A stretch of DNA of 5,535 nt from Syntrophorhabdaceae bacterium PtaU1.Bin034. Lineage in GTDB: Bacteria; Desulfobacterota_G; Syntrophorhabdia; Syntrophorhabdales; WCHB1-27. Positions 4,944 through 5,535 of this stretch are shown here, one piece after another. Positions within the stretch are counted from its first letter, which is position 1. Each line of letters begins with the position of its first letter. The stretch is taken from contig MVRP01000240.1 of the NCBI GenBank assembly GCA_002067405.1, positions 1 to 5,535 of the forward strand. The letters run 5' to 3'. The position numbers were made by a program, and so were the translations under genes. Below the pieces are notes generated by a model. The model did no database searches. It was given only the letters and a program-made list of their open reading frames with translations, and was not told the origin of the DNA.

Positions 4944-5309
4944 ATGAAAAAGAAGACGTTAATCATCCTCATCATCGGAATGATACTATCAATGAGTTTC
5001 ATGACAAGCTATGCCCATGCCCGCGGTGGCCACCACTATCGGGGAGGTGGTGCCGGTTATGCGGCAGGGGCGCTCGTAGGAGGACTTCTCCTCGGGACAG
5101 TTATCGGCAGCGCCATAAGTCAGCCTCGCTATGTTGCTCCCGCACCTGTCTATGCATATCCTGCTCCCGTGTCCGCTTATGCTTACCCTTCAGCACCCGC
5201 CTATGTCTCCGAGAACCCTCCGGGTGAATGGGTCGTTGTTCCGGGCAGATGGGTAAACGGCGCCTGGGTACCGTCGCATAGGGTCTGGTCGCCGGTCAAT
5301 CCGTACTAG
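4944..5309 (+). CDS. Small exported glycine-zipper, Trp-rich protein
   Basis: The 121-residue protein starts with a clear Sec signal peptide: MKKK, a hydrophobic core (LIILIIGMILSMSFM, 6-20) and a likely cleavage site A24-H25-A26|R27. The mature part begins with a Gly/His-rich patch. A hydrophobic glycine-zipper segment (about 38-58, with G47-G51-G55 spaced GxxxGxxxG) may insert in or pack against a membrane. A Pro/Ala/Tyr linker (61-89) follows. The C-terminus is Trp-rich: W96, W103, W108, W115, with WVVVPGRWVNGAWVP resembling WxxGxW-type repeats of envelope proteins. It probably acts in the periplasm or at the outer membrane; the exact role is unknown. AAGGAGG at 4929-4935, 8 nt before ATG, fixes the start. 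An in-frame ATG at 4917 lies almost at the predicted transcription start and has no SD, and the TTG at 4560 precedes the promoter. Confidence 0.85.
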   Translation: MKKKTLIILIIGMILSMSFMTSYAHARGGHHYRGGGAGYAAGALVGGLLLGTVIGSAISQPRYVAPAPVYAYPAPVSAYAYPSAPAYVSENPPGEWVVVPGRWVNGAWVPSHRVWSPVNPY

Positions 5310-5336
5310 AAACCGAAATCTCACTCCTCCCGTTTC

Positions 5337-5368
5337 AGGGCCGAGGGTTGTCCTCGGCCCTCCTTTTT
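5337..5368 (+). terminator. Strong intrinsic terminator of the exported-protein gene
   Basis: AGGGCCGAGG (5337-5346) pairs perfectly with CCTCGGCCCT (5352-5361) around a GTTGT loop, followed by CC and five T (5364-5368). It lies 28 nt after the TAG. With the sigma-54 promoter upstream it defines a single-gene transcript of about 450 nt. Confidence 0.92.
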
Positions 5369-5396
5369 CATACCGCGCCTTCATTCATGCTATAAT
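5367..5396 (+). promoter_or_regulatory. Extended -10 sigma-70-type promoter
   Basis: A perfect TATAAT (5391-5396) is preceded by TGC (5388-5390), giving the extended TGnTATAAT form. TTCATA (5367-5372) is a 4-of-6 match to the -35 box at 18 bp spacing and overlaps the last T of the terminator before it. Transcription should begin near 5403, about 22 nt before the ATG of the last gene. Confidence 0.75.
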
Positions 5397-5407
5397 GGCA
5401 CCATCAG

Positions 5408-5417
5408 CACATATGTG
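5408..5417. promoter_or_regulatory. 10-bp palindrome near the transcription start, possible operator
   Basis: CACATATGTG is a perfect palindrome placed just after the predicted start (+5 to +15) of the last gene and touching its weak SD (GGGGA, 5417-5421). A bound repressor here would block the promoter. There is no direct evidence of a regulator, and a 10-bp palindrome can arise by chance. Confidence 0.35.
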
Positions 5418-5425
5418 GGGAATTT

Positions 5426-5535
5426 ATGAATGAACAATATCTTGAGGGTATTGAGCGATTGAACTGTCTGCCTCTCAATCGGAAGGCCAGGCAGATGCTC
5501 GAAGAAACAGGAGTGAAGATAGAACCGGGATGTCT
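5426..5535 (+). CDS. Start of an unidentified gene (3' end outside window)
   Basis: The ATG at 5426 opens a frame without stops to the window end, giving 36 complete codons. It begins MNEQYLEGIERLNCLPLNRK and continues with an LEETGVKIEPG segment. It is a soluble, mildly acidic N-terminus with no signal peptide and two Cys (C14, C36). The strong extended -10 promoter about 30 nt upstream and a modest GGGGA ribosome binding site support it as a real gene start. The family is not recognised. The LEETGVKIE stretch is faintly like the N-terminal region of trimethylamine methyltransferase (MttB)-type proteins, but that is too little to assign. Confidence 0.6.
   Translation, partial: MNEQYLEGIERLNCLPLNRKARQMLEETGVKIEPGC

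Noticed and set aside
4886..5227. 113-residue + strand open frame overlapping the exported-protein gene
   Set aside because: It starts inside the sigma-54 promoter and would precede the transcription start; it is a frame shadow of the signal-peptide protein.

Overview
This 5.5-kb window looks like chromosomal DNA of an anaerobic or facultative bacterium. Gene ends are tight, Shine-Dalgarno sequences (AAGGAGG) are strong, and a textbook sigma-54 promoter is present, so the host should carry RpoN. The nitroreductase plus SDR content, the FkbM gene and the GC-rich palindromic intergenic repeats would suit a deltaproteobacterial or syntroph-type lineage (Desulfobacterota in the wide sense). That placement is a low-confidence inference; no phylogenetic marker is present.

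Left part (1-3074, + strand): the C-terminal part of a nitroreductase-family flavoprotein is followed by three complete classical short-chain dehydrogenases/reductases (SDRs; 260, 258 and 268 residues). All three have an acidic residue at the end of beta-2, which points to NAD(H), and an intact Asn-Ser-Tyr-Lys tetrad. The gaps are 43, 124 and 33 nt, each SDR has its own strong ribosome binding site, and the two longer gaps hold RNA hairpins. The layout suggests a co-transcribed catabolic or redox operon acting on hydroxy/keto intermediates of an unknown, possibly cyclic, substrate, with the flavoprotein as an electron-transfer or enoyl/nitro-reducing partner.

Middle (3075-4492, - strand): a stand-alone FkbM-family SAM-dependent methyltransferase gene converges on the SDR operon. 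Behind it lies a roughly 440-bp gene-poor stretch with several short palindromes. Then comes a 34-residue, lysine-rich micro-protein gene with a very good ribosome binding site.

Right part (4493-5535, + strand): an intergenic region of about 450 bp carries a nested palindromic (REP/MITE-like) element, a second copy of its 16-bp core, and an inverted pair of 8-bp-unit repeat arrays. It ends in a consensus sigma-54 promoter driving a small exported protein (signal peptide, glycine zipper, Pro/Ala/Tyr linker, Trp-rich C-terminus). That gene closes with a clear intrinsic terminator. Immediately after it, an extended -10 promoter with a 10-bp palindrome near the predicted start of transcription drives a last gene that runs off the window.

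No CRISPR array, tRNA, rRNA, transposase or recognisable defence system is visible. The most interesting items are the sigma-54-controlled exported protein behind a repeat-rich leader, the lysine-rich micro-protein, and the triple-SDR cluster.
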